A DNA stretch of 61,074 nucleotides. Origin: an uncultured Phascolarctobacterium sp. (GTDB lineage: Bacteria; Bacillota; Negativicutes; Acidaminococcales; Acidaminococcaceae). Made by a program: the position numbers and the translations under genes. Below the pieces are notes generated by a model. It worked only from the letters and a program-made list of their open reading frames with translations. It was not told where the DNA came from and did no database searches. The DNA lies in the NCBI GenBank assembly GCA_900547415.1, contig URGS01000011.1, positions 1 through 61,074 of the forward strand. The letters run 5' to 3'. Positions 1-8,317 of the stretch are shown in pieces (the stretch's first letter is position 1; every line of letters starts with the position of its first letter).

Positions 1-4
1 GACA

Positions 5-29
5 AACCACCGGCTACGCCGGTGGTTTT
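5..29 (+). terminator. Rho-independent terminator of an upstream + strand gene
   Basis: A perfect 10-bp stem (5-14 with 18-27) closes a three-base TAC loop and runs into a short T-run. The gene it serves lies left of the window. I see no gene between it and the next terminator. Confidence 0.75.
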
Positions 30-131
30 GATTGTGTTTCAAAAGGGCGAACGGCTTTGATACAGCAGGGCTCTGTAGCTTTAAGCATAGATAGAATATA
101 TAGCGGAGATTGTGTGTGCTTAAAATAGGCA

Positions 132-166
132 TAAAAATAAGGGTGTGACTTAAAAATCACACCCTT
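132..166 (-). terminator. Terminator of the secreted-protein gene
   Basis: The stem AAGGGTGTGA / TCACACCCTT (139-148 with 157-166) is followed on the minus strand by ATTTTTAT. It sits 18 bases past the stop codon of the minus-strand gene ending at 184. Confidence 0.85.
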
Positions 167-183
167 GCTTTGTTCTTATGGAT

Positions 184-888
184 TTATTGGCATTTGGCCA
201 GGTCTTCCTCATTGATGGTAAGAGGCTTTTTGTTGTTTTGGGAGTCAACCAGAACGATATCGAAGGGAATGCGGCTGCCGGAGAATACCTTGATTGGGAA
301 TGCCCAAACCTGATTAAGGGGAATATTAGCCGCAGCAAATGCTTCTTTAGGAAAATATTTGTCACCATCCAGATTATGCAGGAATTCGTTGCCGTTAGTA
401 CGGATAACAATATCCTTTACAGTCGGAGGCGGATTGTTGTTGAGAATATTGTAGCTGCCGCTGGACCATACCCAAATCCAAGCAACGTCCTTCAAATTTC
501 TGATTTCATCAATAAGCTTTTCATCAGGAGTAGTAAGGTCCTTGCCTGCAGTATAATACATGTATTTAATCAGGGAATAAGGAGTAATGAGCTGTACACG
601 GAGCGGAGACCACAGGGTAGTCAGAGCATATTCCTTAGAGCCCAGGTAGTAAGCAACCTGACGGTTCCAGTCGCTGATTTCCTTCAGCTCAGGAGCAGTA
701 CGTTTTGCTTCAATGAGGTCAATGTCGCTGAGAGTGGACAGAGCGGTTTTGCCAACAAGATTGGGATAGTTGCGCATGGTAACTTTGTCAGGAGCAGCCT
801 CTGCGGTGGAGATTGCGTCACTGGACCAAAGGGGTGCAATGGTTAAAGCACAGGCACATAATCCTGCAGCTAAAATCTTTTTAAACAT
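184..888 (-). CDS. Secreted protein of unknown function
   Basis: This encodes a 234-residue protein that I do not recognise. It has a clear signal peptide: basic start (MFKK), hydrophobic core, and an Ala-rich cleavage region near residue 32 (AEAA). The mature part is soluble-looking, with a short Asn/Pro-rich turn (NNNPPP) and no catalytic motif I can name. I chose the ATG at 888 because AAGGTG lies at proper spacing before it; in-frame ATGs at 894 and 906 lie on or before that ribosome site. The gene stands alone, with an extended -10 upstream and its own terminator downstream. A periplasmic or envelope role is likely in a Gram-negative-type (diderm) Firmicute, but the function is open. Confidence 0.75.
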   Translation of the reverse strand: MFKKILAAGLCACALTIAPLWSSDAISTAEAAPDKVTMRNYPNLVGKTALSTLSDIDLIEAKRTAPELKEISDWNRQVAYYLGSKEYALTTLWSPLRVQLITPYSLIKYMYYTAGKDLTTPDEKLIDEIRNLKDVAWIWVWSSGSYNILNNNPPPTVKDIVIRTNGNEFLHNLDGDKYFPKEAFAAANIPLNQVWAFPIKVFSGSRIPFDIVLVDSQNNKKPLTINEEDLAKCQ

Positions 889-923
889 GTTCATCACCTT
901 CCACATAAAATTTCTTTCCTCTG

Positions 924-932
924 ATTATAGCA
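924..932 (-). promoter_or_regulatory. Extended -10 promoter for the secreted-protein gene
   Basis: On the minus strand the sequence reads TGCTATAAT, an extended -10 (TGn plus TATAAT), about 35 bases before the start at 888. No good -35 is visible, which fits an extended -10 promoter. Confidence 0.5.
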
Positions 933-990
933 TAGAATGGACTAAGAGCCTAATTATCTCCATATAATTTTTATGAACATAAGACGTAGA

Positions 991-1035
991 TAAATACAAC
1001 AAAGCCATCAAAGACGAAATGTCTCTGATGGCTTT
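991..1035 (-). terminator. Terminator of the activase operon
   Basis: A 15-bp stem (1001-1015 with 1021-1035, one G-U pair on the minus strand) is followed by TTGTTGTATTT. It begins 5 bases after the stop of the 413-residue gene. Confidence 0.85.
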
Positions 1036-1039
1036 AATT

Positions 1040-2281
1040 TTATTCTGCTGTTGCCAGCATCAGCTTAATACGGTTTTCCTGATTTACCTTGGAGGCGCTG
1101 GCATCATAGTCTAATGCCAGAATGTTGGCTTCTTGGGCAATTTGTTTGATTTTATTGATCATGCCTCGTCCTGCGATGTGATTGGGCAGGCAGCCAAAGG
1201 GTTGGGCACAGATAATATTAGCATAGCCGTTTTTTGTAAGCTCCAGCATTTCTGCTGTCAGTAGCCAGCCTTCGCCCATATTGTTGCCATAGCCGATAAC
1301 GCCCTTGACAAGACTTTTAGTTTCCTCATAGCTGGCAGGAGCGGTGATGTGAGCCAGACTAAGAGCTTTGCGCATGGTAGATTCCAATTTTTCTAAATAC
1401 CACATGGCACCCTTGTTGGCACCATATTTTAAAATGCTGCCGCCGTAAAGCTTGTAGTCAGTAAGATATGTATCTACACAGTACATGACAAAGCTGAAGA
1501 GACCGGGAAGCATGTATTCGCAGTCCTGTTTTTGCAGGAATTTTTCCAGATTGTTATTACCAAGACCTGCGTATTTGATGTAGATTTCACCAACGATACC
1601 AACCTTGATTTTTTCCTTTGCCTGTACAGGAATAGCAGCGAATTCTTTGGCCAGACTGCTGGTCAGATTAAAGACTGTGGACAGTGCTTGTGCTTTGCCA
1701 TCTTTGAAGGCAATATCCAGCTTTTGCAGCCATTTTTGCGCCAGCTCGTCAGTTTGTCCTGCTGTTATTTCGTAGGGGCGAATTTTATTAGTCAGATACA
1801 TAAGAGCGTCACCGTAAACAACAGCAGCCAAGAATTTGCGCAGCATTTCCAGGTTCAGCTTAAAGCCAGGCTGCTCCTGCATGCCGTTTACGTTCAGACT
1901 GATAATGGGAATATGGCCCAGACCTGCTTTTTCCAGTGCCTTACGCAGCAGGTAGATGTAGTTGGAGGCACGACAGCCACCGCCTGTTTGAGACAGCATC
2001 AGGGCTGTATGCTCCAGATCATATTTGCCGCTTTGCAGGGCGCTGATGAGCTGACCAATTACCAGCAGTGCAGGATAGCAGATATCGTTATTAACATAGC
2101 GGAGACCGGTTTCAATAACATCGCGGTCGGAGTTTTGCAGGATTTCAGCCTTGTAGCCACAGCTTTGCAGGGCAGATTTCAAAAGATTGAAATGGAGCGG
2201 CAGCATGCCGGGAATCAGAATGGTATGAGTTTTTTTCATTTCGGCTGTAAATACGGGATAAGTATTTGCTTGTGTGGACAT
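1040..2281 (-). CDS. 2-hydroxyacyl-CoA dehydratase/activase-associated protein (C-terminal partner)
   Basis: This 413-residue protein matches the C-terminal third of the large 'CoA-substrate-specific enzyme activase' proteins (about 1,400 residues) of anaerobes. Conserved Cys motifs are visible: NNDICYPA, TGGGCRAS and CAQPFGCLPNHI, of the kind that hold Fe-S clusters in the HgdB/DUF2229 group. AAGGAGG precedes the ATG. It starts 12 bases after the 979-residue activase, so the two are co-transcribed and probably form one complex. The specific substrate is unknown. The link to 2-hydroxyacyl-CoA chemistry is from family knowledge, and no dehydratase alpha/beta subunit genes lie in this window. 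Confidence 0.75.
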   Translation of the reverse strand: MSTQANTYPVFTAEMKKTHTILIPGMLPLHFNLLKSALQSCGYKAEILQNSDRDVIETGLRYVNNDICYPALLVIGQLISALQSGKYDLEHTALMLSQTGGGCRASNYIYLLRKALEKAGLGHIPIISLNVNGMQEQPGFKLNLEMLRKFLAAVVYGDALMYLTNKIRPYEITAGQTDELAQKWLQKLDIAFKDGKAQALSTVFNLTSSLAKEFAAIPVQAKEKIKVGIVGEIYIKYAGLGNNNLEKFLQKQDCEYMLPGLFSFVMYCVDTYLTDYKLYGGSILKYGANKGAMWYLEKLESTMRKALSLAHITAPASYEETKSLVKGVIGYGNNMGEGWLLTAEMLELTKNGYANIICAQPFGCLPNHIAGRGMINKIKQIAQEANILALDYDASASKVNQENRIKLMLATAE

Positions 2282-2293
2282 AAGAATTCCTCC

Positions 2294-5233
2294 TTATTCC
2301 TTTAGGTCATCCAGCTCAAAAAGTCGTGCTGCAGAGAAAAGACTGCGCAGACGGATTTTGGCGGCGCCTAAATTATCTATGTCATCAATTTTAATTTGTG
2401 TATAAATACGACCCTTATCCTCCAGAATACGGCGGCATTCATCAGCCGTAATAGCATCACAGCCACAGCCAAAGCTTACAAGCTGTACAAGATGCATATC
2501 AGGATTTTCTGTAACATATTTAGCTGCAGCATAAAGTCTGCTATGGTATGTCCATTGATTGAGAACGTGCAGGTCAGTATTAAGCTCCTTGTGTGAAATA
2601 TGACTGCTGATAGCATCCTCACTGACAAGGGCAGCACCCATAGTGGTTATAAGTCTGTCAATGCTATGGTTGACTTTGGGGTCAATGTGGTAGGGACGTC
2701 CTGCCAATACAATAATGGGACGATGCTGTTGACGGGCTGTATTGATGATTGTCTGGCCATAGTTCTTAACCTGAGCCTCATAGGCATCGTAGGCTGCAAA
2801 GGCAGCGTCAACGGCTTTCTGTATTTCACCCTTGGTGATGTCTGGGTAAAGGGGTGAGAGCATTTGCTGCAGTTTGCTGATAAGATTTTTCTTGTTTGTC
2901 AGGCCAAGATAGTCATGGAGAAAATGTACCTTGGACAAATCCTGAATGTTGGCAGCAAGTGCCTCAGGATAATAGGCAACTACAGGGCAGTTGTAGCAGT
3001 TTTCAGTACTGCGTTCATCAATATTATAGGTCATACAGGGATAGAAAATATGATCTATGTTCTGCTCTAACAGCCATTTGATGTGACCATGCATCAGCTT
3101 GGCAGGATAGCACACAGTGTCACTGGCAATGGTGCTTTGACCACGGCTGTAGATAGTTTTATCTTCGATGGGACTGACGATTACCTTGAAGCCTAAGCTA
3201 GTCAGGAGCCCCTGCCAGAAGGGAAGGAGCTCATACATATTAAGGCCCATAGGAATACCCATAGTTCCACGTTTTGGCTCTTCAAGATTAGGCAGCGTCT
3301 TGAGAAGCTCCAGCTTTTGGCGGTAAAGGTTTAAGTCATCCTTGGGCGCCATGTGGGTAATGGGGCGTTCGCAGCGATTGCCGCTGATAAAACGCTTGCC
3401 GCTGGCAAAGGTGTTGACAGTCAGGTGGCAATGGTTGTTGCAAAGCCCGCAGGTAAAGCCCTTAACGGTATGCACAAACTTCTCCAGCTCGTTCGGGCCG
3501 ATAATAGCAGTCGGGTGGGGGTTTTCGCTATAACGGCGCTGAGCGTACAGGGCGGCGCCATAGGCTCCCATAAGTCCTGCAATATTGGGGCGTACTACTT
3601 CAAGGCCCATTTCCTGTTCAAAGGCTCGTAGTACGCAGTCGTTTAGGAAGGTTCCGCCTTGGACAACGATATGCTTGCCAATAGCCTCCTTGCTGCTGGG
3701 ACGAATTACTTTGTACAAAGCATTTTTTACGATGCTGATAGAAAGGCCTGCGCTGATGTTGGCAACGGAGGCACCGTCCTTTTGAGCCTGCTTAACGCTG
3801 CTGTTCATGAACACGGTACAGCGGCTGCCTAAATCAACAGGCTTGTCAGCAAAGAGACCAAGCTTGGAAAAGTCCTCGGCGCTGTAGCCCAAGATTTCGG
3901 CAAAGGTTTGCAGAAAGCTGCCGCAGCCGCTGGAGCAAGCCTCATTGAGGAAAATATTGTCAATACAGCCATTATGGATTTTCAGACATTTCATATCCTG
4001 TCCGCCAATGTCGATAATAAAATCAACCTGGGGCTGGATATGCTGAGCTGCGTAAAAGTGAGCCATGGTTTCGACGATACCGTAGTCAATACCAAAGCCG
4101 TGGCTGATTAAATCCTCACCATAGCCTGTAACACCACCGGCAAGCAGCCTGCAGTTAGGATATTTTTCATAAAAGCTAGTAAGATATTGGCGAACTGCAA
4201 TAACAGGATTGCCCTTATTGCTTTGGTAGAAGGTGTCTAAAAGCTCGCCATTGGGACTGATAACAGCTATCTTGATGGTAGTGCTGCCAGAATCTATGCC
4301 AATAAAGGCTTCCTTAGCATTGTGTGGGTTCCCTACGCTGACACTGTCCGTGTCATGACGAGACTTGAATGCAGAGTATTCCTGTTCGTTCTTAAAAAGA
4401 GGAGCGAGATGGACAAAGCTGCGCTCAGCATCGGCCTTTATAAGCTTGTCAGGTAGTTCGTCCAGATTAACGGTGCGTTCTGCGCTAAGTGCAGTACCCA
4501 TAGCTACATAGTAGAGACTGTTTTCGGGGCATTGACCCTTGATATTAAGAATTTTATCAAAGCTGTCACGCAGGCAGCTCATGAAGGTTAAGGGGCCGCC
4601 AAGATAAAGCACATTGCCTTCAATTGGGCGTCCTTTGGCCAGACTGGTTACAGCCTGACTGGCAACGGCGTTAAAAATGCTGGCGGCTAAATCCTCCTTA
4701 GCAGCTCCTTGATTAAGCAAGGGCTGAATATCACTTTTAGCAAATACACCACAGCGGCTAGCTATTGTATAAAGGTTTTTAGATTGGGCTGCAAGACTAT
4801 TCATGTCCTCTGGGTTGACATTTAGGAGAGCTGCCATTTGGTCTATGAAGGCTCCTGTGCCACCGGCACAGCTATCGTTCATGCGTGCATCAAAGTGACG
4901 TCCCAAAAAGAGAATTTTAGCATCCTCACCACCTAGCTCAATTACGGCATTTACGTCGGGATGCAGTTTTTCAGCACAAACCTTTTCTGCGAAAACCTCC
5001 TGGATAAACTGCAGGTCACAGCTTTCAGCAATACCAAGACCAGCACTGCCGCTTATGGCTAGCTGTACATCAGTGAGCCGAGGAAGCTGCTTATGCATAT
5101 CTTTCAGTAGTTCTAAAATATTGGCAGCAATTTGGCTGTAATGACGGCGATATTCACTGAAAATCAATGCGTCCTTATCATCGAGTACAGCAATTTTAAT
5201 AGTAGTGCTGCCAACATCTAATCCTATTCGCAT
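2294..5233 (-). CDS. Tandem acyl-CoA dehydratase activase (BadF/BcrA-type ATPase) with DUF2229
   Basis: This 979-residue protein carries two ASKHA-fold activase modules. The first opens with GLDVGSTTIKIAVLDD and has SRCGVFAKSD; the second has GIDSGSTTIKIAVISP, EACSSGCGSF and GSRCTVFMNS. In the HgdC family a [4Fe-4S] cluster sits at the dimer interface on such Cys residues, and ATP hydrolysis drives one-electron transfer to a dehydratase. A Cys-rich part follows (CGLCNNHCHL, GNRCERP, CYPAKLMHGH), matching DUF2229. In many relatives this continues into the domain encoded by the next gene, so the usual single protein is split here. AGGAGG precedes the ATG. TetR control is suggested by the operator-like site upstream. 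Confidence 0.85.
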   Translation of the reverse strand: MRIGLDVGSTTIKIAVLDDKDALIFSEYRRHYSQIAANILELLKDMHKQLPRLTDVQLAISGSAGLGIAESCDLQFIQEVFAEKVCAEKLHPDVNAVIELGGEDAKILFLGRHFDARMNDSCAGGTGAFIDQMAALLNVNPEDMNSLAAQSKNLYTIASRCGVFAKSDIQPLLNQGAAKEDLAASIFNAVASQAVTSLAKGRPIEGNVLYLGGPLTFMSCLRDSFDKILNIKGQCPENSLYYVAMGTALSAERTVNLDELPDKLIKADAERSFVHLAPLFKNEQEYSAFKSRHDTDSVSVGNPHNAKEAFIGIDSGSTTIKIAVISPNGELLDTFYQSNKGNPVIAVRQYLTSFYEKYPNCRLLAGGVTGYGEDLISHGFGIDYGIVETMAHFYAAQHIQPQVDFIIDIGGQDMKCLKIHNGCIDNIFLNEACSSGCGSFLQTFAEILGYSAEDFSKLGLFADKPVDLGSRCTVFMNSSVKQAQKDGASVANISAGLSISIVKNALYKVIRPSSKEAIGKHIVVQGGTFLNDCVLRAFEQEMGLEVVRPNIAGLMGAYGAALYAQRRYSENPHPTAIIGPNELEKFVHTVKGFTCGLCNNHCHLTVNTFASGKRFISGNRCERPITHMAPKDDLNLYRQKLELLKTLPNLEEPKRGTMGIPMGLNMYELLPFWQGLLTSLGFKVIVSPIEDKTIYSRGQSTIASDTVCYPAKLMHGHIKWLLEQNIDHIFYPCMTYNIDERSTENCYNCPVVAYYPEALAANIQDLSKVHFLHDYLGLTNKKNLISKLQQMLSPLYPDITKGEIQKAVDAAFAAYDAYEAQVKNYGQTIINTARQQHRPIIVLAGRPYHIDPKVNHSIDRLITTMGAALVSEDAISSHISHKELNTDLHVLNQWTYHSRLYAAAKYVTENPDMHLVQLVSFGCGCDAITADECRRILEDKGRIYTQIKIDDIDNLGAAKIRLRSLFSAARLFELDDLKE

Positions 5234-5329
5234 GGGTACCTCCTGTAGATTAACAAAGAAAAATTATTTATCGTATTTTGCAATGTATATTGTAATATAT
5301 AAGTCGTTCCCGCAAAAGGGAAAATAACT

Positions 5330-5362
5330 ATTATATAGTTTAGTAAGTAATTAAAAACTCAA
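5330..5362 (-). promoter_or_regulatory. Activase operon promoter with a TetR operator-like half site
   Basis: On the minus strand a -10 TATAAT occupies 5330-5335. Directly upstream, at 5343-5353, lies GTAAGTAATTA, an 11-base exact match to the core of the palindrome in front of the tetR gene. The second arm is degenerate. Bound regulator here would cover the -35/-10 spacer, so repression of the activase operon is a reasonable inference. Confidence 0.5.
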
Positions 5363-5393
5363 AACTAAAAATCCAATATTTTGGCCGCTGCAA

Positions 5394-6020
5394 TTAGTGA
5401 TGGATTATGCTTTCCTCAAGCAGATTAAGTGAATAGTCCATCTGGCTACGGATTTCTTCATCAGTAAGGGTAATATCAAAGAGATATTTCTGCAGAATGA
5501 AGGTGACAGCCAAGCCTCCTAGCAGTCGGATAATCGTTTCAGCCTGCTCCTCAGTAATTGGAGCCTTGTCCATAAGCAAATGGCGAACATGGCTAAAATG
5601 GTCGTATATTCTAGGTAAAAGCTGCTTAGTGAACTTTTCCTTCATTGCAGGGGAATACTGCATTTCTATAAGGAGTATTTTTACTGGTTCAAAATGCTCG
5701 TCAATGAAATGAAGCCTTTCCAATAAAAGAGCTTCTATAAAAGGCCTTAATGAATCATCGCGGGAGCTGTTCAAAGCGACTTCCAGAGGCTCGCAGGAAA
5801 ACCAGTCGCTGATTTGACAGATAGCACTGCTGCCAATCTGGTGGAGAAGATTGTCCTTGCTTTGGAAATATTTGAATATTGTTGCCTCTGAAATGCCTGC
5901 CTGGGCTGCAATCAGGCTGGTGGTTGTGCCTGCGTATCCAAGAGAACAAAAAAGCTTAGTTGCTGTATGTAAAACTAATTCCTGAGTTTGTTCTTTAGTA
6001 TGTTCTTTTCTAGATAACAT
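5394..6020 (-). CDS. TetR/AcrR-family transcriptional regulator
   Basis: This 208-residue protein has an N-terminal TetR helix-turn-helix (about residues 12-58: ATKLFCSLGYAGTTTSLIAA then GISEATIFKYFQSKDNLL), the family hallmark. The rest is a helical ligand-binding and dimerisation domain with no recognisable ligand. GGAGGT precedes the ATG. A 24-bp palindrome lies just upstream of that ribosome site, suggesting autoregulation. The gene points toward the activase operon, which starts 160 bases downstream and carries a partial copy of the same site, so the operon is a probable target. The inducer may be an acyl-CoA or aromatic compound, but nothing in the sequence shows it. Confidence 0.9.
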   Translation of the reverse strand: MLSRKEHTKEQTQELVLHTATKLFCSLGYAGTTTSLIAAQAGISEATIFKYFQSKDNLLHQIGSSAICQISDWFSCEPLEVALNSSRDDSLRPFIEALLLERLHFIDEHFEPVKILLIEMQYSPAMKEKFTKQLLPRIYDHFSHVRHLLMDKAPITEEQAETIIRLLGGLAVTFILQKYLFDITLTDEEIRSQMDYSLNLLEESIIHH

Positions 6021-6032
6021 TTATACCTCCAC

Positions 6033-6056
6033 GTAAGTAAGTAATTACTCACTTAC
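6033..6056. promoter_or_regulatory. Palindromic operator upstream of tetR
   Basis: Two 12-base arms, GTAAGTAAGTAA and TTACTCACTTAC, form an inverted repeat centred between 6044 and 6045, with one mismatched pair (6039/6050). It ends 12 bases before the tetR start codon, a typical place for a TetR autorepression site. Confidence 0.75.
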
Positions 6057-6132
6057 CGAATCAGAGTGTATACCTGTAGCTAGTGAAAGTCAAGCTTACA
6101 ATTGTTACAAAATTATTACAATATTAAATTGT

Positions 6133-6161
6133 TTGCTGATTTTTAAGAAACATAATATAAT
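6133..6161 (+). promoter_or_regulatory. Promoter of the HerA-like ATPase gene
   Basis: TTGCTG (6133-6138) and TATAAT (6156-6161) are separated by 17 bases. The ATG at 6195 lies about 33 bases beyond, after GGAGGTG. Confidence 0.6.
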
Positions 6162-6194
6162 GGAGTAAATTAGTGCGGTTTATGGAGGTGTTTT

Positions 6195-7709
6195 ATGTAT
6201 AATCTGGAGCTGCATAAAATCTGGCTGTGCCAGAATGAAAAAGGACCAATTTATCTGACTCCTAAGATGGCTAATCGTCATGGACTTATAGCTGGTGCGA
6301 CAGGTACAGGAAAAACTGTAACCCTCAAGGTTATGGCGGAATCCTTCAGTGAAATGGGAGTACCTGTTTTTCTGGCGGATATTAAGGGCGATGTATCTGG
6401 TATGTGTCTGTCGGGTGAGGACAGTGAAGGCTTTCAAAAACGTATTCATAATAAGCTGGGGCTGGATATTAAATGGAGCTTTGCTGGTTATCCTCTGCGT
6501 TTTTTTGATGTTTATGGAAAAAAAGGACATCCTGTCCGTACTACGGTGTCCGATATGGGACCTGAGCTTTTAAGTCGTCTGTTAGAGCTGAATGATACAC
6601 AGACAGGTATTATGAGCATTGTCTTTCGTGTTGCCGATGATAATGGCTTGCTTCTCTTTGACTTGAAGGACTTGCGTAGTATGCTGCAGTATGTAGGAGA
6701 GCACGCCGCAGAGCTCAAGAGCCGATATGGCAATGTTTCTGGTCAGAGCATTGGTGCTATACAGCGTTCACTTTTGCGTCTTGAGGATCAGGGCGGAGAT
6801 ATTTTCTTTGGAGAGCCGGCCTTGGATATTCAGGACTGGTTTGCGATGGAGCAGGATGGTCGTGGTGTAATTAATCTGCTTCATTGTACAGAACTGTTCC
6901 AAAACCCACTGCTTTATTCTACCTTCCTTTTATGGATGCTATCTGAACTTTATGAAATGCTTCCGGAGGCAGGCGATCTTGATAAACCTAAAATGGTTTT
7001 CTTCTTTGATGAAGCCCATCTTATTTTCAAGGATGCTCCTAAAAGCCTGCTGGAGAAGGTGGAACAAATTGTACGCCTGATTCGTTCCAAAGGTGTAGGC
7101 ATTTACTTTATTACCCAGCAGCCCTCAGACATTCCGGACAGTATTCTTGCTCAACTGGGCAATAAGCTGCAGCATGCTTTGAGAGCATATACCCCTCGTG
7201 AACAGAAGGGCCTTAGAGCAGCTGCTCAGTCCTTCCGTCCCAATCCTGAGCTGGATACAGAGAAGGTTTTAGGTGAGCTTGGTACTGGTGAGGTTTTAGT
7301 TTCCCTGCTGGATGAAGATGGTGTTCCTTCCATAGTTGAGCGTGCTTATGTTATGCCGCCTCGCAGCTTTCTTGGCGTTGCTGAAGAGAATTTGCGTCAG
7401 CGTTTGATAGCTATTAGTCCATTGTATGAAAAATATGCTAAGGTCATTGACCGAGAATCTGCCTATGAGATACTGCAAAAGCGTGCTCAAGAGGCAGAAG
7501 CTGCTGAAGAAGAGGAAAGTCTGCAGGAGGAAATCAGACGTAATGCAGGCCAGGGAAGCAGTAATAGGACGAGCCGTCGCAGCAGCGGACGACAACAGAA
7601 ATCTGCAGTAGAAAAGGTCGTGGATAGTGCCTTGTCTACCTTTGGCAGAACTATAGCTTCAGGTATTGCCCGTGGCATACTTGGCAGCATTTTAGGAAAA
7701 CGTCGTTAA
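6195..7709 (+). CDS. HerA-like helicase/ATPase, DUF853 family
   Basis: This 504-residue protein belongs to the DUF853 branch of HerA/FtsK-type P-loop ATPases. The Walker A motif GATGTGKT is at residues 34-41, and the Walker B FFFDEAH has its acidic pair at Asp272-Glu273. A conserved QQPSDIP stretch and an Arg-rich segment follow. The C-terminus has a Glu/Ala-rich helix (residues 430-445), a Ser/Arg linker and a small Gly/Ile-rich tail. Related proteins are hexameric ATPases; HerA itself acts with NurA in DNA end processing, but no nurA is nearby and the cellular role of DUF853 is not established. GGAGGTG precedes the ATG. The gene is monocistronic, with its own promoter and terminator. Confidence 0.85.
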   Translation: MYNLELHKIWLCQNEKGPIYLTPKMANRHGLIAGATGTGKTVTLKVMAESFSEMGVPVFLADIKGDVSGMCLSGEDSEGFQKRIHNKLGLDIKWSFAGYPLRFFDVYGKKGHPVRTTVSDMGPELLSRLLELNDTQTGIMSIVFRVADDNGLLLFDLKDLRSMLQYVGEHAAELKSRYGNVSGQSIGAIQRSLLRLEDQGGDIFFGEPALDIQDWFAMEQDGRGVINLLHCTELFQNPLLYSTFLLWMLSELYEMLPEAGDLDKPKMVFFFDEAHLIFKDAPKSLLEKVEQIVRLIRSKGVGIYFITQQPSDIPDSILAQLGNKLQHALRAYTPREQKGLRAAAQSFRPNPELDTEKVLGELGTGEVLVSLLDEDGVPSIVERAYVMPPRSFLGVAEENLRQRLIAISPLYEKYAKVIDRESAYEILQKRAQEAEAAEEEESLQEEIRRNAGQGSSNRTSRRSSGRQQKSAVEKVVDSALSTFGRTIASGIARGILGSILGKRR

Positions 7710-7716
7710 ATAAAAA

Positions 7717-7765
7717 ACCGGTACTTCAGAATTGATGTTGAATCCTGAAGTACCGGTAAATTTTT
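7717..7765. terminator. Bidirectional terminator between convergent genes
   Basis: The stem ACCGGTACTTCAG / CTGAAGTACCGGT (7717-7729 with 7745-7757) has T-runs on both sides, so it can end the ATPase gene on + and the cupin gene on -. Confidence 0.85.
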
Positions 7766-7766
7766 C

Positions 7767-8120
7767 TTAGGCGTTGACCTTAACTACAATGGCTTGGAGA
7801 ATCAGGTCTTCCATAGCATCTGCGGCGTTGCCAATGCTATGGGATTCTCCGTTGGGACAGTGCATTACGGTGCCGGGCTGGAGCTCCATAGCAGTACCGT
7901 TATCATTATATTGGGCGGTGCCTTGGAGCACAACGATAGTTTCGCTGTTGCCATTGTGCTGATGATAGCCAAGGCTGCAGCCAGGCTTTAGGGTAACCTT
8001 AGCATACATTGTGATAGCATCGTTTAAGAGTGCTTCGTCAATGTAGTGTTCCATTATTACATCGCCGTTGCCGCCAAAACGATTAGAAAATACATCTACC
8101 TTTTTATCATTAAGAATCAT
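7767..8120 (-). CDS. Small single-domain cupin protein
   Basis: This 117-residue protein has the cupin-2 fold. Motif 1 supplies metal ligands His53, His55 and Glu60 (GYHQHNGNSE), and motif 2 supplies His94 (PNGESHSI), with the typical Gly/Pro turns between. Such small cupins bind a divalent metal and act as isomerases, dioxygenases or sensors of small molecules. The sequence does not show which. AAGGAGG precedes the ATG. It is convergent with the HerA-like gene and shares its terminator; the divergent neighbour is an amino-acid ABC operon, which may be coincidental. Confidence 0.85.
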   Translation of the reverse strand: MILNDKKVDVFSNRFGGNGDVIMEHYIDEALLNDAITMYAKVTLKPGCSLGYHQHNGNSETIVVLQGTAQYNDNGTAMELQPGTVMHCPNGESHSIGNAADAMEDLILQAIVVKVNA

Positions 8121-8211
8121 AGTAATAACCTCCTTAATAAAGCTGTTTCCATTATAATATTAGTCTTGCCAGAGGGCAAATGAAAAAGTTGAAAATTTTT
8201 CAATTTATCAC

Positions 8212-8240
8212 TTTACAAATTTAGCATACTAAAGTATAAT
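8212..8240 (+). promoter_or_regulatory. Promoter of the amino-acid ABC operon with an internal inverted repeat
   Basis: TTTACA (8212-8217) and TATAAT (8235-8240) are 17 bases apart. The spacer contains a perfect inverted repeat, TTTAG-CATA-CTAAA (8220-8233), a plausible repressor site. Confidence 0.65.
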
Positions 8241-8317
8241 GTAATTGTCAACAAGATATGATGCTTTTCACATAGAAAAGGCACAAAGAAATTAAAAGGA
8301 TGAGAGGGGTTTTGATT

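Noticed and set aside
178..846. Long + strand open frame opposite the first gene
   Set aside because: It is the complement of a gene with a clear signal peptide, ribosome site, promoter and terminator on the minus strand.
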